Assembly: GCF_003610255.1 (NCBI RefSeq)
Contig: NZ_RAPS01000001.1
Location: 682,001-746,000, forward strand
DNA length: 64,000 nt
Origin: Streptomyces sp. TLI_171
GTDB lineage: Bacteria; Actinomycetota; Actinomycetes; Streptomycetales; Streptomycetaceae
Direction of reading: 5' to 3'
Part shown: piece by piece, positions 1 to 8,574 of the stretch
Position numbering within the stretch: position 1 is the stretch's first letter
How the letters are laid out: each line of letters begins with the position of its first letter
Translations under genes and position numbers: made by a program
Notes under the pieces: generated by a model
Seen by the model: only the letters and a program-made list of their open reading frames with translations
The model's database searches: none
What the model was told of the DNA's origin: nothing

Positions 1-58
1 CCGGCCGCCCCGGGTGCGCGCCACCGACACCGCAGCAGAACTGGATTGGGGTCCCCGT

Positions 59-463
59 ATGCCCGACGCCGTGCGCAGGTCCGTCTCCGTCACCCTGCCC
101 GGGAGCGCGCTCCCGCACCTCGCGATGGCCGCGCAGCTGCGCTTCGACCCCGCGCTGCCGTACGCCGTGCGGTTGGCGTTCCTGCCCGGGCTGCCGGACG
201 GCGAGGAGGTCGAGTGGTGCTTCGGCCGGGACCTGCTGGCGGAGGGCTGCCGCGCGCCGAGCGGCGAGGGGGACGTCCGGGTCTCCCCCGGGCGCGGCGA
301 CCGGGTGCTGGTGACGCTGTCCAACGGGCTCGACCGGGCGGTGATCGGCGTTCCGGCCGGCCCGGTGGCGGAGTTCCTCGCCGACGCGTTCGCCGCGGTG
401 CCCGCCGGCGCGGAGTCGGAGTACCTGGAGCTGGACCCGGGCCTGGCCCGCCTGCTGGCCTGA
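59..463 (+). CDS. SsgA-like sporulation/cell-division regulator (SALP family)
   Basis: SsgA-like proteins are small actinomycete proteins that act in septum placement and spore-wall synthesis, often by recruiting division proteins. The 134-residue product fits the family length. It has the typical blocks PYAVRLAF, then W-C-FGRDLL, then G-E-GDVRVSP, and a C-terminal stretch ending in an acidic leucine-rich tail. An in-frame GTG at 14 would add 15 residues, but I prefer the ATG at 59 because the family core begins shortly after it. The gene lies next to, and converges on, an anti-sigma-type kinase. The family call is firm; which SALP (SsgB to SsgG type) it is cannot be decided here. Confidence 0.82.
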   Translation: MPDAVRRSVSVTLPGSALPHLAMAAQLRFDPALPYAVRLAFLPGLPDGEEVEWCFGRDLLAEGCRAPSGEGDVRVSPGRGDRVLVTLSNGLDRAVIGVPAGPVAEFLADAFAAVPAGAESEYLELDPGLARLLA

Positions 464-497
464 CCCGCCGTCAGCCGGTCCGGCCGCGGCGGCGGGT
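463..497. terminator. Inverted repeat between convergent genes
   Basis: ACCCGCCG at 463-470 pairs with CGGCGGGT at 490-497 around a 19-nt GC-rich loop. It lies between the end of the SsgA-like gene and the end of the convergent kinase gene. There is no U-tract, so its role as a terminator is only inferred. Confidence 0.4.
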
Positions 498-514
498 CGC
501 CCAGCGCCGGGGGC

Positions 515-952
515 TCAGGCGCCGAGGGTGAGCCTGATCCGCTTGCCGCCGTCTGGCGTCGGATGGATCTCCCAGTCGTCGCTGACCCGGCGGGCCAGCG
601 CCCAGCCCCGGCCGCCGAGCCGGGTGAGGTCCTGCAGGCTGTCGGCTTCGCTGTGCGGGTGGACGTCGGAGGCGTCCTCGACGTCGATGGTGAGGACGGT
701 GCCGCCGGGGTCCATGCCGACGGCGAACCCGGTCACCCCGCCGGCGTGCCTGATCGCGTTGGTGACCAGTTCGGTGACGGCGAGGCAGGCGTCGTCGCGC
801 AGCGGGCTGTCGGCCCGGCCGTGCCGGGCGAGCACGGCCGTGACGGCGGCCCTGGCCTGGGCGGCGGTGCGCACCAGCAGACCTGGACCGGGCCTGGGCC
901 CGCCGGCCGGACGGGTGGGCCGCCGGGTCGGGTCGGTCTCGGCTCGGGACAT
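515..952 (-). CDS. RsbW-like ATP-binding anti-sigma-type kinase
   Basis: This is a cytoplasmic 145-residue HATPase_c protein of the RsbW/SpoIIAB type. Such proteins bind a sigma factor or phosphorylate a STAS antagonist. The N box ELVTNAIRHAG (N65 for Mg-ATP), the G1-like VEDAS segment around D93 and a GGRGWALA segment (113-120) are visible. The chosen start is the ATG whose complement lies at 950-952, giving a normal family length. The much longer open frame upstream is antisense to the phosphatase gene. It is divergent from the SpoIIE/B12/STAS operon at 1259-4298, which supplies the other parts of a partner switch. No sigma-factor gene lies nearby, so its target is unknown. Confidence 0.85.
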   Translation of the reverse strand: MSRAETDPTRRPTRPAGGPRPGPGLLVRTAAQARAAVTAVLARHGRADSPLRDDACLAVTELVTNAIRHAGGVTGFAVGMDPGGTVLTIDVEDASDVHPHSEADSLQDLTRLGGRGWALARRVSDDWEIHPTPDGGKRIRLTLGA

Positions 953-1258
953 GTGGTGACCTCGAATCGGACGGTACGGGACACGGTGGAGCGCGGAGCT
1001 CACGGGATTCGGCTGCCCGGACAATCCGCTGTCATACCGCCCGATCCGGGTGGCCCTGCCGACACCGGCCCGCGGGCCCCGCGCGCCGCGGTAGCCCGGG
1101 CCGGTCCGACCCGGCGGTAGCATGGCGGTTCGGGTGCGGCCCGTCGGGCGCCTCACGGTGGCCGGTGGTTCGCGCCAAACCCGCCGCCCGGGGAGCGTGT
1201 TGACAGCCCGGCCGGCGGAAACCCGATTGCGAGGTGAGGGCCTGTCAGGGCCCCGACT

Positions 1259-2884
1259 ATGGCGACTTCGACTTCTCCGGCGGCGGCGACGGGACTGGGC
1301 TTCCTCACCGCTTCGCCCTTCCCGGTCGCGGTGCTGGACTCCGAGGGCGCGCTGCTGCACGCCAGTGACAGCGCCCGGCGGCTGCTGGCCGGACCGGGCG
1401 GCCGGGCGGGGGCCGAGGTGCCGCGCTGGCTGCGGCAGGCCCATCTCGCCGTGCTCGCCGACGGCCCGCGGCCGGAGACCGTCCGGCACACCGACCCGGT
1501 GGCGGGCGTGATCGAGGCCCACCCGTCGGCCGGGGCCGACGGCAGCGCGGTGTGGTGGTTCGTCGTCCAGGACGGCTGCGCGGGCCTGCTGCCCGCGGCC
1601 CCCGACGGTCCCTGCGACTGGGAGCTGCTGACCAGGCTGTCCGGCCTGCTGCTGGCCTCGCTGAACGTCGACCGGGTGCTGGAGACGGTGGTCCGCCAGG
1701 CGTCGCTGCACCTCGCGGACGCCGCCGTGGTGGTCGCCCCCGGCTCCGGGCGGACCTTGCGCTTCGTGTCCTGCCTGCGCGAGGGCGACCCGCTCCCCGG
1801 CCAGGTGCGGGCCGACCCGGCCGAGGTCCCGGGCCTGGCCGAGGCGCTGCAGGGGTTCCCGCCGGTGCCCTCGCGGTGGATCGATCCGGCCGCCGCGCCG
1901 CAGTGGCTGGTGCCCGCCGGTTTCGGGCAGGTCGAATCGGTGCTGGTCACGCCGTTGCCCGGGCACGGCGTGTCGGCCGGGGCGCTGGTGCTGCTGCGCC
2001 GGGCCGGCCGCCGCCCGTTCGAGCCCGCGGAGGAGGTCTTCGCCCGGCTGTTCGCCGCGCGGGCCGGCGCGGCCGTCTCCGCGGCGGTCATGTACTCCGA
2101 GCAGGCAGCGGTCACCGACCTGCTGATGCGCGAGCTGCTGCCGCCGCGGCTGGCGCACCTGAACGGCGTGGACTTCGCCGGCGGCTACCGGGCCTCGGTC
2201 GACCGCGACCGGATCGGCGGCGACTTCTACGACGTCCACCCGTCGGCCGACCCGGGCGGCGAGACGCTCGCCCTGCTCGGCGACGTCAGCGGGAAGGGCC
2301 TGGAGGCCGCGGTGCTGACCGGGAAGGTGCGCAACACGCTGCACGCGCTGCTCCCGCTGGCCGACGACCACGAGCGGGTCCTGCAGCTGCTGAACCGGGC
2401 CCTGCTGACCTCCCACCACACCCGTTTCGCCAGCCTGGTGCTGGCCTCGGTGCGCCGCGAGCAGGAACGGGTCCGGGTCCGGCTGTCGGCCGCGGGGCAC
2501 CCGGCGCCGATGGTGGTGCGCACGGACGGCCGGGTGACCGAGTCCACGACGCTGGGCAGCATCGTGGGCGTCCTGCCGGAGGTCACCACGCGCACCGACA
2601 CCGTGCTGCTGGACCCCGGCGAGGCGTGCGTGCTGTACAGCGACGGCATCACCGAGGCCAAGGGCGGGCCGACCGGCCGGGAGCAGTTCGGCGACCACCG
2701 GCTGCGCCAGGCGCTGGGCGAGTGTGCGGGCATGCCCGCGGAGGCGATTGTGGAACGGGTGCTGATGCTCACCGCGCAGTGGATCAGGGACGGCCGGCAC
2801 GACGACATGGCGGTGATGGTGATCGCCGCACCGCCGCGCGGCCACCTGGCCGTGATCGGCGCGCAGCGGGGCCTCGCCGCATGA
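1259..2884 (+). CDS. PAS/GAF-containing SpoIIE-family serine phosphatase
   Basis: PP2C-type phosphatase of the RsbU/SpoIIE class, which dephosphorylates STAS anti-anti-sigma proteins. The N-terminal 90 residues look PAS-like (FPVAVLDSEGALLHAS). Residues about 130-280 look like a GAF domain, and the phosphatase domain occupies about 300-535. Metal-binding acidic positions are present: GGDFYD (D322), GDVSGKG (D342), YSDGITE (D462) and DDMAV (D515/D516). There is no membrane segment, so it should act in the cytoplasm. Its stop overlaps the ATG of the B12-domain gene by 4 bp (ATGA), which implies translational coupling. What the PAS and GAF domains sense is unknown. The start is chosen without a strong ribosome binding site. 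Confidence 0.88.
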   Translation: MATSTSPAAATGLGFLTASPFPVAVLDSEGALLHASDSARRLLAGPGGRAGAEVPRWLRQAHLAVLADGPRPETVRHTDPVAGVIEAHPSAGADGSAVWWFVVQDGCAGLLPAAPDGPCDWELLTRLSGLLLASLNVDRVLETVVRQASLHLADAAVVVAPGSGRTLRFVSCLREGDPLPGQVRADPAEVPGLAEALQGFPPVPSRWIDPAAAPQWLVPAGFGQVESVLVTPLPGHGVSAGALVLLRRAGRRPFEPAEEVFARLFAARAGAAVSAAVMYSEQAAVTDLLMRELLPPRLAHLNGVDFAGGYRASVDRDRIGGDFYDVHPSADPGGETLALLGDVSGKGLEAAVLTGKVRNTLHALLPLADDHERVLQLLNRALLTSHHTRFASLVLASVRREQERVRVRLSAAGHPAPMVVRTDGRVTESTTLGSIVGVLPEVTTRTDTVLLDPGEACVLYSDGITEAKGGPTGREQFGDHRLRQALGECAGMPAEAIVERVLMLTAQWIRDGRHDDMAVMVIAAPPRGHLAVIGAQRGLAA

Positions 2885-3975
2885 GCGGCGAGGCACGGAC
2901 CACGACCCTCGCGGCCCCCGGGCCCGCGGCGTCGACGGACGGACTCTGGGAGGCCGTCATCGGCGGCGACCAGGCCGCGGCGGCGGGCCTCGCGGTGGCC
3001 GCGCTGGAGTCGGGAGTGTCCCCCGAGGCGCTGCTGCTGGACGTGATCGGCCCGCTGCAGGCCCGGATCGGCCGGGAGTGGGCGGCGAACCGGCTGACGG
3101 TGATCCAGGAGCACGCGGCGACCGCCGTCAACGACCGGGTGGTGGCGCTGGTGGCCGGCCATCCGGCGTTCGCCGCGGCCGCCGAGCCGCGCCGGCCCGG
3201 CCGGATCGCGGTGGCCTGCGTGGACGGCGAGTGGCACGCGTTCCCGGCCCGGCTGCTGGCGGAGGTGCTGGTGCTGCGCGGCTGGCAGGTCGACTACCTC
3301 GGCGCGCAGTGCCCCACTCCGCACCTGATCGCGCACCTGCACCGCACCGCACCCGACGCGCTGGCGCTGTCCGCGTCGCTGGCCACCCGGCTGCCCGCCG
3401 CGCACGCGGCCGTCACGGCCGCGCAGGCCGCCGGCGTGCCGGTGATCGCCGGCGGGGCGGCGTTCGGGCCGGACGGCCGGTACGCCCGGCTGCTGGGCGC
3501 GGACGCCTGGGCCGCGGACGCCCGCGGGGCGGCCGAGCGGCTCGCCCGCGGCCTGCAGGTCCCGACCTCGCCGCACCAGCCGGTGGACGATCTGCCGCAC
3601 CTCGCCGACCAGGAGTACACGCTGGTCGCCCGGAGCTCCCGCGAGCTGGTCGCCGCCCTGATGGCGGCCCTGGAGCGGGAGTTCGCCGCGGTGCGCGGCT
3701 ACAGCGAGCTGCAGCGCGCGCACACCCTGGACGACCTTTCGCACATCGTCGAGTACCTGGTGGTCGCGCTCTACACGGGCGATCCGGAGCTGTTCACCGC
3801 GTTCCTGCACTGGACCGAGCAGGTGCTGCAGGCCCGGGGCGTGCCGACCGCGTTCCTCGCCTTCTCGCTGGGCGTGCTGCGCGCGGAGCTGCGCGATCTG
3901 CCGCGCAGCGGGTCGATCCTGGCGGCGGCGCTGCCCACCGGGGCGGCGCTCGTGGCACCGGGGACGCCGTCATGA
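2881..3975 (+). CDS. Cobalamin-binding sensor with CarH-type photoreceptor signature, no DNA-binding domain
   Basis: This 364-residue protein has a helical bundle (about 20-95), a Rossmann-like B12-binding domain (about 105-225) and a further helical region (about 245-345). The bundle carries W67-x9-E77-H78, the pattern of light-sensing cobalamin domains of CarH/LitR. H119, in GEWHAF, sits where the lower axial His ligand is expected. No MerR-type helix-turn-helix or catalytic domain is visible. It overlaps the phosphatase gene upstream and the STAS gene downstream by 4 bp on each side. I infer a light- or cobalamin-responsive input to the partner switch. The C-terminal extension recalls the layout of B12 sensors with an extra chromophore-binding region (photocobilins), but I cannot see a bilin-binding residue pattern with confidence. 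Confidence 0.8.
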   Translation: MSGEARTTTLAAPGPAASTDGLWEAVIGGDQAAAAGLAVAALESGVSPEALLLDVIGPLQARIGREWAANRLTVIQEHAATAVNDRVVALVAGHPAFAAAAEPRRPGRIAVACVDGEWHAFPARLLAEVLVLRGWQVDYLGAQCPTPHLIAHLHRTAPDALALSASLATRLPAAHAAVTAAQAAGVPVIAGGAAFGPDGRYARLLGADAWAADARGAAERLARGLQVPTSPHQPVDDLPHLADQEYTLVARSSRELVAALMAALEREFAAVRGYSELQRAHTLDDLSHIVEYLVVALYTGDPELFTAFLHWTEQVLQARGVPTAFLAFSLGVLRAELRDLPRSGSILAAALPTGAALVAPGTPS

Positions 3976-4298
3976 ACCTGCCCCGCCCGGCCGAGGAGGC
4001 GGCGCACCGCACCGTCACCGTGCGGGTCGACGGCGAGCTCGACCACGAGACCTGCGCGGACCTGCTGCGGGCGGTCGCCGAACAGCTGGCGGCCCGCCCG
4101 GGCGCACGGATGGTCCGGGTGGACTGCCGGGGCATGTCGCTGTGCGACTCGATGGGGCTGTCCGCCCTGCTGCAGCTGCGCCGCGACGCCGACGCCGCCG
4201 GGCGGCGCCTGGTGCTCGACCGCCGGCCCGCCCACCTGGACCGGCTGCTGCACCTCACCGGCACCGCGGCGTACCTGCTCGCCGACCCGGCCGGCTGA
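3972..4298 (+). CDS. STAS-domain anti-sigma-factor antagonist
   Basis: The product is a 108-residue single STAS domain of the RsbV/SpoIIAA type. The order beta strand, VDGELDHETC, then MSLCDSMGLSALLQLRRDA fits the family. The serine in CDSMGLS is the expected phosphorylation site for the partner kinase. It is the last gene of the phosphatase/B12/STAS operon and starts inside the preceding stop (ATGA overlap). In this pathway the unphosphorylated form binds the RsbW-like kinase and frees a sigma factor. That the divergent kinase at 515-952 is its partner is inferred from position. Confidence 0.87.
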   Translation: MNLPRPAEEAAHRTVTVRVDGELDHETCADLLRAVAEQLAARPGARMVRVDCRGMSLCDSMGLSALLQLRRDADAAGRRLVLDRRPAHLDRLLHLTGTAAYLLADPAG

Positions 4299-4438
4299 AG
4301 CCCGCCGCCGGTCCCGGGCGGCGCGCGCCGACCCGGCGTCAGATCGCGGGCCGGGCACGGGACTCCTTCGCCCGATCGGGGGTACACGCCGGGCGGCCCC
4401 GGACGAGGGGCGAGGCGAACACGATGACGGAGGAGATC

Positions 4439-4663
4439 ATGGGTCTCGGTGGCTGCATCATCCTGCTGGCTTTCGGAGCGATCCTCGCGTTCGGCGTGGA
4501 CTGGCACCTGGCGGGAGTCAATCTGACGGTGGTCGGCGTCGTGCTGATGGCGGCCGGCCTGATCGGGGTCGTGGTGTACGCGCGGGTGCTCGGCCGCCGG
4601 CGCTACCTCGGCCGGGCGGTCGACGAGGTCGTGGTGGAGGAGCACCACCGCGACCGGCTGTGA
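4439..4663 (+). CDS. DUF6458-type small membrane protein
   Basis: This 74-residue protein has two hydrophobic segments: the N-terminal GLGGCIILLAFGAILAFGV and a second around LTVVGVVLMAAGLIGVVVYA. A basic and acidic cytoplasmic tail follows. The pattern, including DWHL and VNLTVVG, matches the DUF6458 family of actinobacterial small membrane proteins of unknown function. I chose the ATG at 4439 because GGAGGAG lies just upstream and the family normally begins MGLGG. The in-frame ATG at 4424 is an alternative that adds five residues. Confidence 0.72.
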   Translation: MGLGGCIILLAFGAILAFGVDWHLAGVNLTVVGVVLMAAGLIGVVVYARVLGRRRYLGRAVDEVVVEEHHRDRL

Positions 4664-4705
4664 CGGCCCCGCCCGGTCGGCGGGCCGGACCCAGCCGCTG
4701 CGCGC

Positions 4706-4804
4706 GGCCCGTCGCCAGAAGCGGCGGACCGCGCGCAGCACCAGCACGTTCATCAGGAGCTGCAGCAGCGAGCCCCGGGCCTCCGACCAGTCGCCGAAGG
4801 CCAC
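4706..4804 (-). pseudogene. Possible remnant of a DUF389-type membrane protein C-terminus
   Basis: Read on the minus strand from a GTG at 4804, the segment encodes GDWSEARGSLLQLLMNVLVL followed by a basic RFWRRA stretch. This resembles the end of DUF389 (TIGR00341) membrane proteins. A stop codon lies seven codons upstream in the same frame, and no N-terminal part is seen, so any parent gene is truncated. The frame runs on downstream into the antisense of other genes without a sensible end. The homology is recalled rather than searched, so this is a tentative decay remnant. Confidence 0.33.
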
Positions 4805-4874
4805 CGACGTTCGGCGTGTCGATCATGCCGCCTGCCGCGGGCGGCCTCCGCGGGAGGGTCCGGGAACCGCCGGG

Positions 4875-4892
4875 CCCGGCGCCGGCGCCGGG
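4875..4892. terminator. GC-rich 18-bp palindrome downstream of the ClC gene
   Basis: CCCGGCGCCGGCGCCGGG is a perfect palindrome that can fold into a short stem. It lies about 35 bp past the stop of the minus-strand chloride channel gene. It may help end that transcript, but no U-tract follows and GC-rich palindromes are common here. Confidence 0.3.
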
Positions 4893-4926
4893 GTGGGGCC
4901 GACGCCGAGGAAGACCTGACTCTGCG

Positions 4927-6264
4927 TCATTCCGTGGCCGGGGCGGCCTTGCGGCGCAGCGGGGCGAGCCGGGCCGTCAGCACGTAGGAGACCACCACGG
5001 CGACGATCACCAGCGGCATCAGGGCCAGCGCGTCGGAGGCCAGCAGGATGCTGGGGATCAGCACCGAGGTCAGCGGGAGGTCGAGCATGGCGACGCACAT
5101 CGCGCCGATGCCCATGCCGACGCCGGCGATCATCGGCAGGCCGGGCAGGTGCGAGAGCGCCATGCCGCCGGCGGCGCCGAGGAACAGGCTGGGGAAGACC
5201 GGTCCGCCGCGGAAGCAGCTCAGCGACAGGCCGTAGGCCAGGCCCTTGAACAGGAGCAGCAGCACCAGGGCGCCGGCCGTCCAGCTGCCGGCGTCGCCGA
5301 CCAGCCGCGGCAGGGCGGCCTGCCCGGAGAACAGCACCTGGTCCTGGCCGTGGCCGGTGGCCTCGCCGAAGGCGATGACGCAGCCGGCGACGGCGAGTCC
5401 GACCAGCGGGGTGGCCCACAGCCGGCGCGGCTCGACCAGTCCTTGCAGCAGCAGGGCCGCGCACCTGATGGCGGTGCCGAGCAGGGCGGCGCACACGCCG
5501 ATCGCCACCGCCCACAGGAACTGCGTCCCGTCGGGGGTGGTGAAGGCGGGGATGTGACCGATCGTCAGGCTGAAGGTGCCGTAGCCGGTCCACGCGTCCA
5601 GGCCGACGAAGATCAGCGAGCCGATGCCGGCGGCCAGCAGGCCGGGCACCAGGATGACGCCGAGCAGGGCCCCGCCGATGCCCGCGGTCTCCATCAGCAG
5701 GAAGGCGCCGGACAGCGGCGAGCCGAGCAGGGCGGCGACCGCGGCGAAGCTTCCGGCGGCCGCGACCACCGCCACCGCCTGCGCCGGGGTGTCGCGGCGC
5801 ACCAGGCGGACGGCGAGCACGCCGAGGCCGCTGCCGAGGGCGATCAGCGGGGCCTCCGGGCCGAGCACCGCGCCGAGGCCCAGGGTGGCGAACGCGGCCA
5901 GCACGATGCCGAACAGGTCCACCGGCCGGACCGGGCCGCCCTGCTTGAACCCTTCGGCGGGCCGGTGCCCGGAGCTGCCCGGCAGGTACCGGATGCTGGC
6001 GGCGACCAGCAGGCCGCTGACCGTCAGCGGCAGGACCGGCCACCAGACCGGCGCGCTCGCGAAGCCGAGGTCCTTCGGGAGGGTGGTGAAGGTGTACTGC
6101 TGGACCTCCGTCACGCCTTTCTGGAAGAAGTACGAGGCCGCGGCGACGGGGACGCCGATCAGCGCCCCGAACACCAGCAGGACCAGGTACTTCGGCGAGG
6201 CGAGGAGCGCCGCCGGGTCCGGCGGGGCGGGTTCGGGTGCGGTGTGGACGTCCGTGCCGGTCAC
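4927..6264 (-). CDS. ClC-family chloride channel or H+/Cl- antiporter
   Basis: This integral membrane protein of 445 residues has about ten hydrophobic helices. The ClC signature segments are present: GPEAPLIALGSG (the GxExP motif with the gating glutamate), GSPLSGAFLLME and GGPVFPSLFLGAAGG (the GxFxP-like anion-site loop). There are no C-terminal CBS domains, so it is the short bacterial form. Family members exchange chloride for protons or conduct chloride across the cytoplasmic membrane. It stands alone between the two-component genes and a gene remnant. Channel versus antiporter cannot be decided from what I see. Confidence 0.88.
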   Translation of the reverse strand: MTGTDVHTAPEPAPPDPAALLASPKYLVLLVFGALIGVPVAAASYFFQKGVTEVQQYTFTTLPKDLGFASAPVWWPVLPLTVSGLLVAASIRYLPGSSGHRPAEGFKQGGPVRPVDLFGIVLAAFATLGLGAVLGPEAPLIALGSGLGVLAVRLVRRDTPAQAVAVVAAAGSFAAVAALLGSPLSGAFLLMETAGIGGALLGVILVPGLLAAGIGSLIFVGLDAWTGYGTFSLTIGHIPAFTTPDGTQFLWAVAIGVCAALLGTAIRCAALLLQGLVEPRRLWATPLVGLAVAGCVIAFGEATGHGQDQVLFSGQAALPRLVGDAGSWTAGALVLLLLFKGLAYGLSLSCFRGGPVFPSLFLGAAGGMALSHLPGLPMIAGVGMGIGAMCVAMLDLPLTSVLIPSILLASDALALMPLVIVAVVVSYVLTARLAPLRRKAAPATE

Positions 6265-6328
6265 AGGCGCACGCTACGCACGCGCCGCCCGGTCGCCGCG
6301 TCACCACACCGTGGTGGACCCGAACGGC

Positions 6329-6997
6329 CTAACGGGCCAGCAGGTACTCGTGCTCGGGGCGGCCGGTGTCGCCGTAGCGCAGCGACAGCCGCAGCCGGCG
6401 GTCGCGGGCCAGCTGCTTGAGGTAGCGCTGGGCGGTGGAGCGGGACAGGCCGGTGGCGTCGGCGACCTCCTGGGCGGACAGCGGCTGTCCGGCGCGGCGC
6501 AGCGCGCCGAGCACCAGGTCGGCGGTGGGGGCGCTGTGGCCCTTGGGCAGGGCGACGGCCGGGGAGGCGGCGGTGCGCAGGGCGGCGAACATCCGGTCGA
6601 CCTCGTCCTGGGAGGTCTCCCTGGCGGCCGGTCCGGCGAGGGCGTGGCGCAGCTCGGCGTAGGCGGTGAGCTTGTCCCGCAGGCCGGCGAAGGTGAACGG
6701 CTTGACCAGGTACTGCAGGGCGCCGTGCTGCATGGCCTCGTGCACGGTGGACACGTCGCGGGCGGCGGTGACCATCATGACGTCGCAGCGGATGCCCGCT
6801 TCGCGCAGCCGGCGGACCAGGACGAGACCGGTCTCGTCGGGCAGGTGGTGGTCGAGCAGTACGAGGTCGACGGGGGTGCGCTCCAGGGCGGCGAGGGCCT
6901 GACCGGCGCTGTGCGCGGTGCCGGGGACCTTCGCCACGTAGGCGGCGTGCACGTCCGCCACCCGGAAGTCGTCGTCGACCACCAGGACGTCGATCAT
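6329..6997 (-). CDS. CitB/DcuR-type response regulator
   Basis: The 222-residue protein has a receiver domain (1-120) with acidic residues DDD at 8-10, phospho-acceptor D49 in LLDHHLP, T in MVTA and K in LVKPF. A C-terminal helix-turn-helix (about 165-215) reads SAQEVADATGLSRSTAQRYL. This layout is that of CitB/DcuR regulators, which work with CitA/DcuS kinases sensing small carboxylates or related ligands. The ATG overlaps the stop of the kinase gene upstream (ATGA), so the pair is co-translated. The divergent ABC importer at 8822-11756 is the likely regulated target. Confidence 0.88.
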   Translation of the reverse strand: MIDVLVVDDDFRVADVHAAYVAKVPGTAHSAGQALAALERTPVDLVLLDHHLPDETGLVLVRRLREAGIRCDVMMVTAARDVSTVHEAMQHGALQYLVKPFTFAGLRDKLTAYAELRHALAGPAARETSQDEVDRMFAALRTAASPAVALPKGHSAPTADLVLGALRRAGQPLSAQEVADATGLSRSTAQRYLKQLARDRRLRLSLRYGDTGRPEHEYLLAR

Positions 6998-8574
6998 GCG
7001 GTCTCCAACGGGTGCAGGGCTTCGGGCAGTTCGACGGTGAAGCGGGCGCCGCCGAGCGGTCCGGCGCCGACCGCGAGCCGGCCGCCGGAGCGTTCGACCA
7101 GGCGGCGGACCATCGCCAGGCCGAGTCCGCGGGGGCGGTGGGCGGGGGCGTCCTTGCTGGTCCAGCCCTCCTCGAAGATCCGCTCGCGCAGTTCCGGCGG
7201 CACTCCGGGGCCGCTGTCGGCGACCTCGGCCAGCAGGGTCGCTCCGACCGGCCGCAGCCGGACCTCGACGGCGCCGCCGGGGGCGGCGTCCAGGGCGTTG
7301 TCGACCAGGTTGCCGACCACGGTGACCAGGGCGCGGGCGTCCACCGCGGCGTCGGGCAGGTGGCTGTCGGGGGTGACGGTCAGCCGGATGCCGCGTTCGG
7401 CGGCGACCGCGGCCTTGCCCGCCAGCAGGGCGGCCACGTGCGGGTCGCGGACCTGTTCGCCGATCCGGGCGGCGAGCGCGGCGTGCGAGCCGGACTGCTC
7501 GGAGATGAACGCGGCGGCCTGCTCGTGCCGGCCGAGTTCGAGCAAGCCGAGCAGGGTGTGCATCCGGTTGGCGTGCTCGTGGTCCTGTGCCCTGAGCGCC
7601 TCGGTCAGGCCCCGGGTGTGGTCCAACTCCCGCACCAGGGACTCCAGTTCGGTGCGGTCGCGGAGGGTGATGACGGCTCCGCCATCGGCCGGCGAGGTCC
7701 GGTTGACGACCAGCACCCGGTCGTCCCGGACGGCCGGCAGGTCGGCGCCGTCGATCCGGCCGGTCAGCACGTCGGCGAGCCGGCCGGGCGGCAGCACCTG
7801 GTCGACGGTCCGCCCGGCGCAGTCCGCGGGCAGCGCGAGCAGGCGCAGCGCCTCGTCGTTGGCCAGCCGGATCCGGCCGGCGGCGTCCAGCGCCACCATG
7901 CCCTCGCGGATGCCGTGCAGCATCGCCTCGCGTTCGATCAGGAGCGCGGCGATGTCGGCGACCGCGATGTTGTGGGTGCGGCGCTTGAGGCGGCGGGCGA
8001 GCACCAGCGTGGCGGCGAGGCCGGCGGCCAGCCCGGCGCCCGCGCAGAGCAGGATGCCGCCGGCCATCGACAGCAGCCGGCCGCGGATGGAGTCGTCGCT
8101 GAGGCCGACCGACACCTCGCCGACGATCCGGCCGTCGGCCAGGCGCAGCGGCACCTTGCCGCGGGCGGTGCGGCCGAGGGTGCCCTCCTGGATGGCGGTG
8201 ACGCTCTCGCCGCGCAGCGCCGGCTCGGGGTCGGTGGAGACCCGCAGGCCGATCCGGGCCGGGTCGGTGTGCGAGAGCCGGATGCCCGCGGTGTCGGTGA
8301 TCACCACGAACTCGGCGCCGGTGGAGCGCCGGACCCGTTCGGCGAGGCCCTGCGCGGTGCCGGAGTCGCGGGCGGCCGCGGCGTCGGCGACCTCCGGGTC
8401 GGTGGCGGTGACCTGGGCGATGGCCAGCGCCCGCTGCATGGCCTCCCGGTCGAGCTCCCGGCTGACCGGGGCCAGGAACAGCCCGGCGGTCACCGCGGTG
8501 ACGCCGACGGTGACCACGGTCTGGGCGAGCAGCAGCTGGGCGAAGACCCGGCGGGGCCAGTGCGGTCGCAGCAT
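6994..8574 (-). CDS. CitA/DcuS-type sensor histidine kinase
   Basis: The 526-residue membrane sensor has a transmembrane helix near residue 20 and an extracytoplasmic PAS-like domain (about 35-165). A second membrane helix follows near 170-195, then a cytoplasmic PAS domain (about 215-310) and a kinase core. The phospho-acceptor region reads DHEHANRMHTLLGLL, as in CitA-type kinases. The ATP site shows LVDNALDAA, DSGPGVP and GLGLAMVRRL. I chose the ATG at 8574 because AAGGAG lies six bases upstream; the frame could begin seven codons earlier. The ligand is unknown; the neighbouring importer suggests it is the same small organic compound. Confidence 0.88.
   Translation of the reverse strand: MLRPHWPRRVFAQLLLAQTVVTVGVTAVTAGLFLAPVSRELDREAMQRALAIAQVTATDPEVADAAAARDSGTAQGLAERVRRSTGAEFVVITDTAGIRLSHTDPARIGLRVSTDPEPALRGESVTAIQEGTLGRTARGKVPLRLADGRIVGEVSVGLSDDSIRGRLLSMAGGILLCAGAGLAAGLAATLVLARRLKRRTHNIAVADIAALLIEREAMLHGIREGMVALDAAGRIRLANDEALRLLALPADCAGRTVDQVLPPGRLADVLTGRIDGADLPAVRDDRVLVVNRTSPADGGAVITLRDRTELESLVRELDHTRGLTEALRAQDHEHANRMHTLLGLLELGRHEQAAAFISEQSGSHAALAARIGEQVRDPHVAALLAGKAAVAAERGIRLTVTPDSHLPDAAVDARALVTVVGNLVDNALDAAPGGAVEVRLRPVGATLLAEVADSGPGVPPELRERIFEEGWTSKDAPAHRPRGLGLAMVRRLVERSGGRLAVGAGPLGGARFTVELPEALHPLETA

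Noticed and set aside
515..2896. A 793-residue minus-strand frame covering the kinase and phosphatase region
   Set aside because: Only the last 145 residues are a real HATPase protein; the rest is antisense to the SpoIIE phosphatase and is Arg/Gly/Gln-rich, a usual high-GC shadow.
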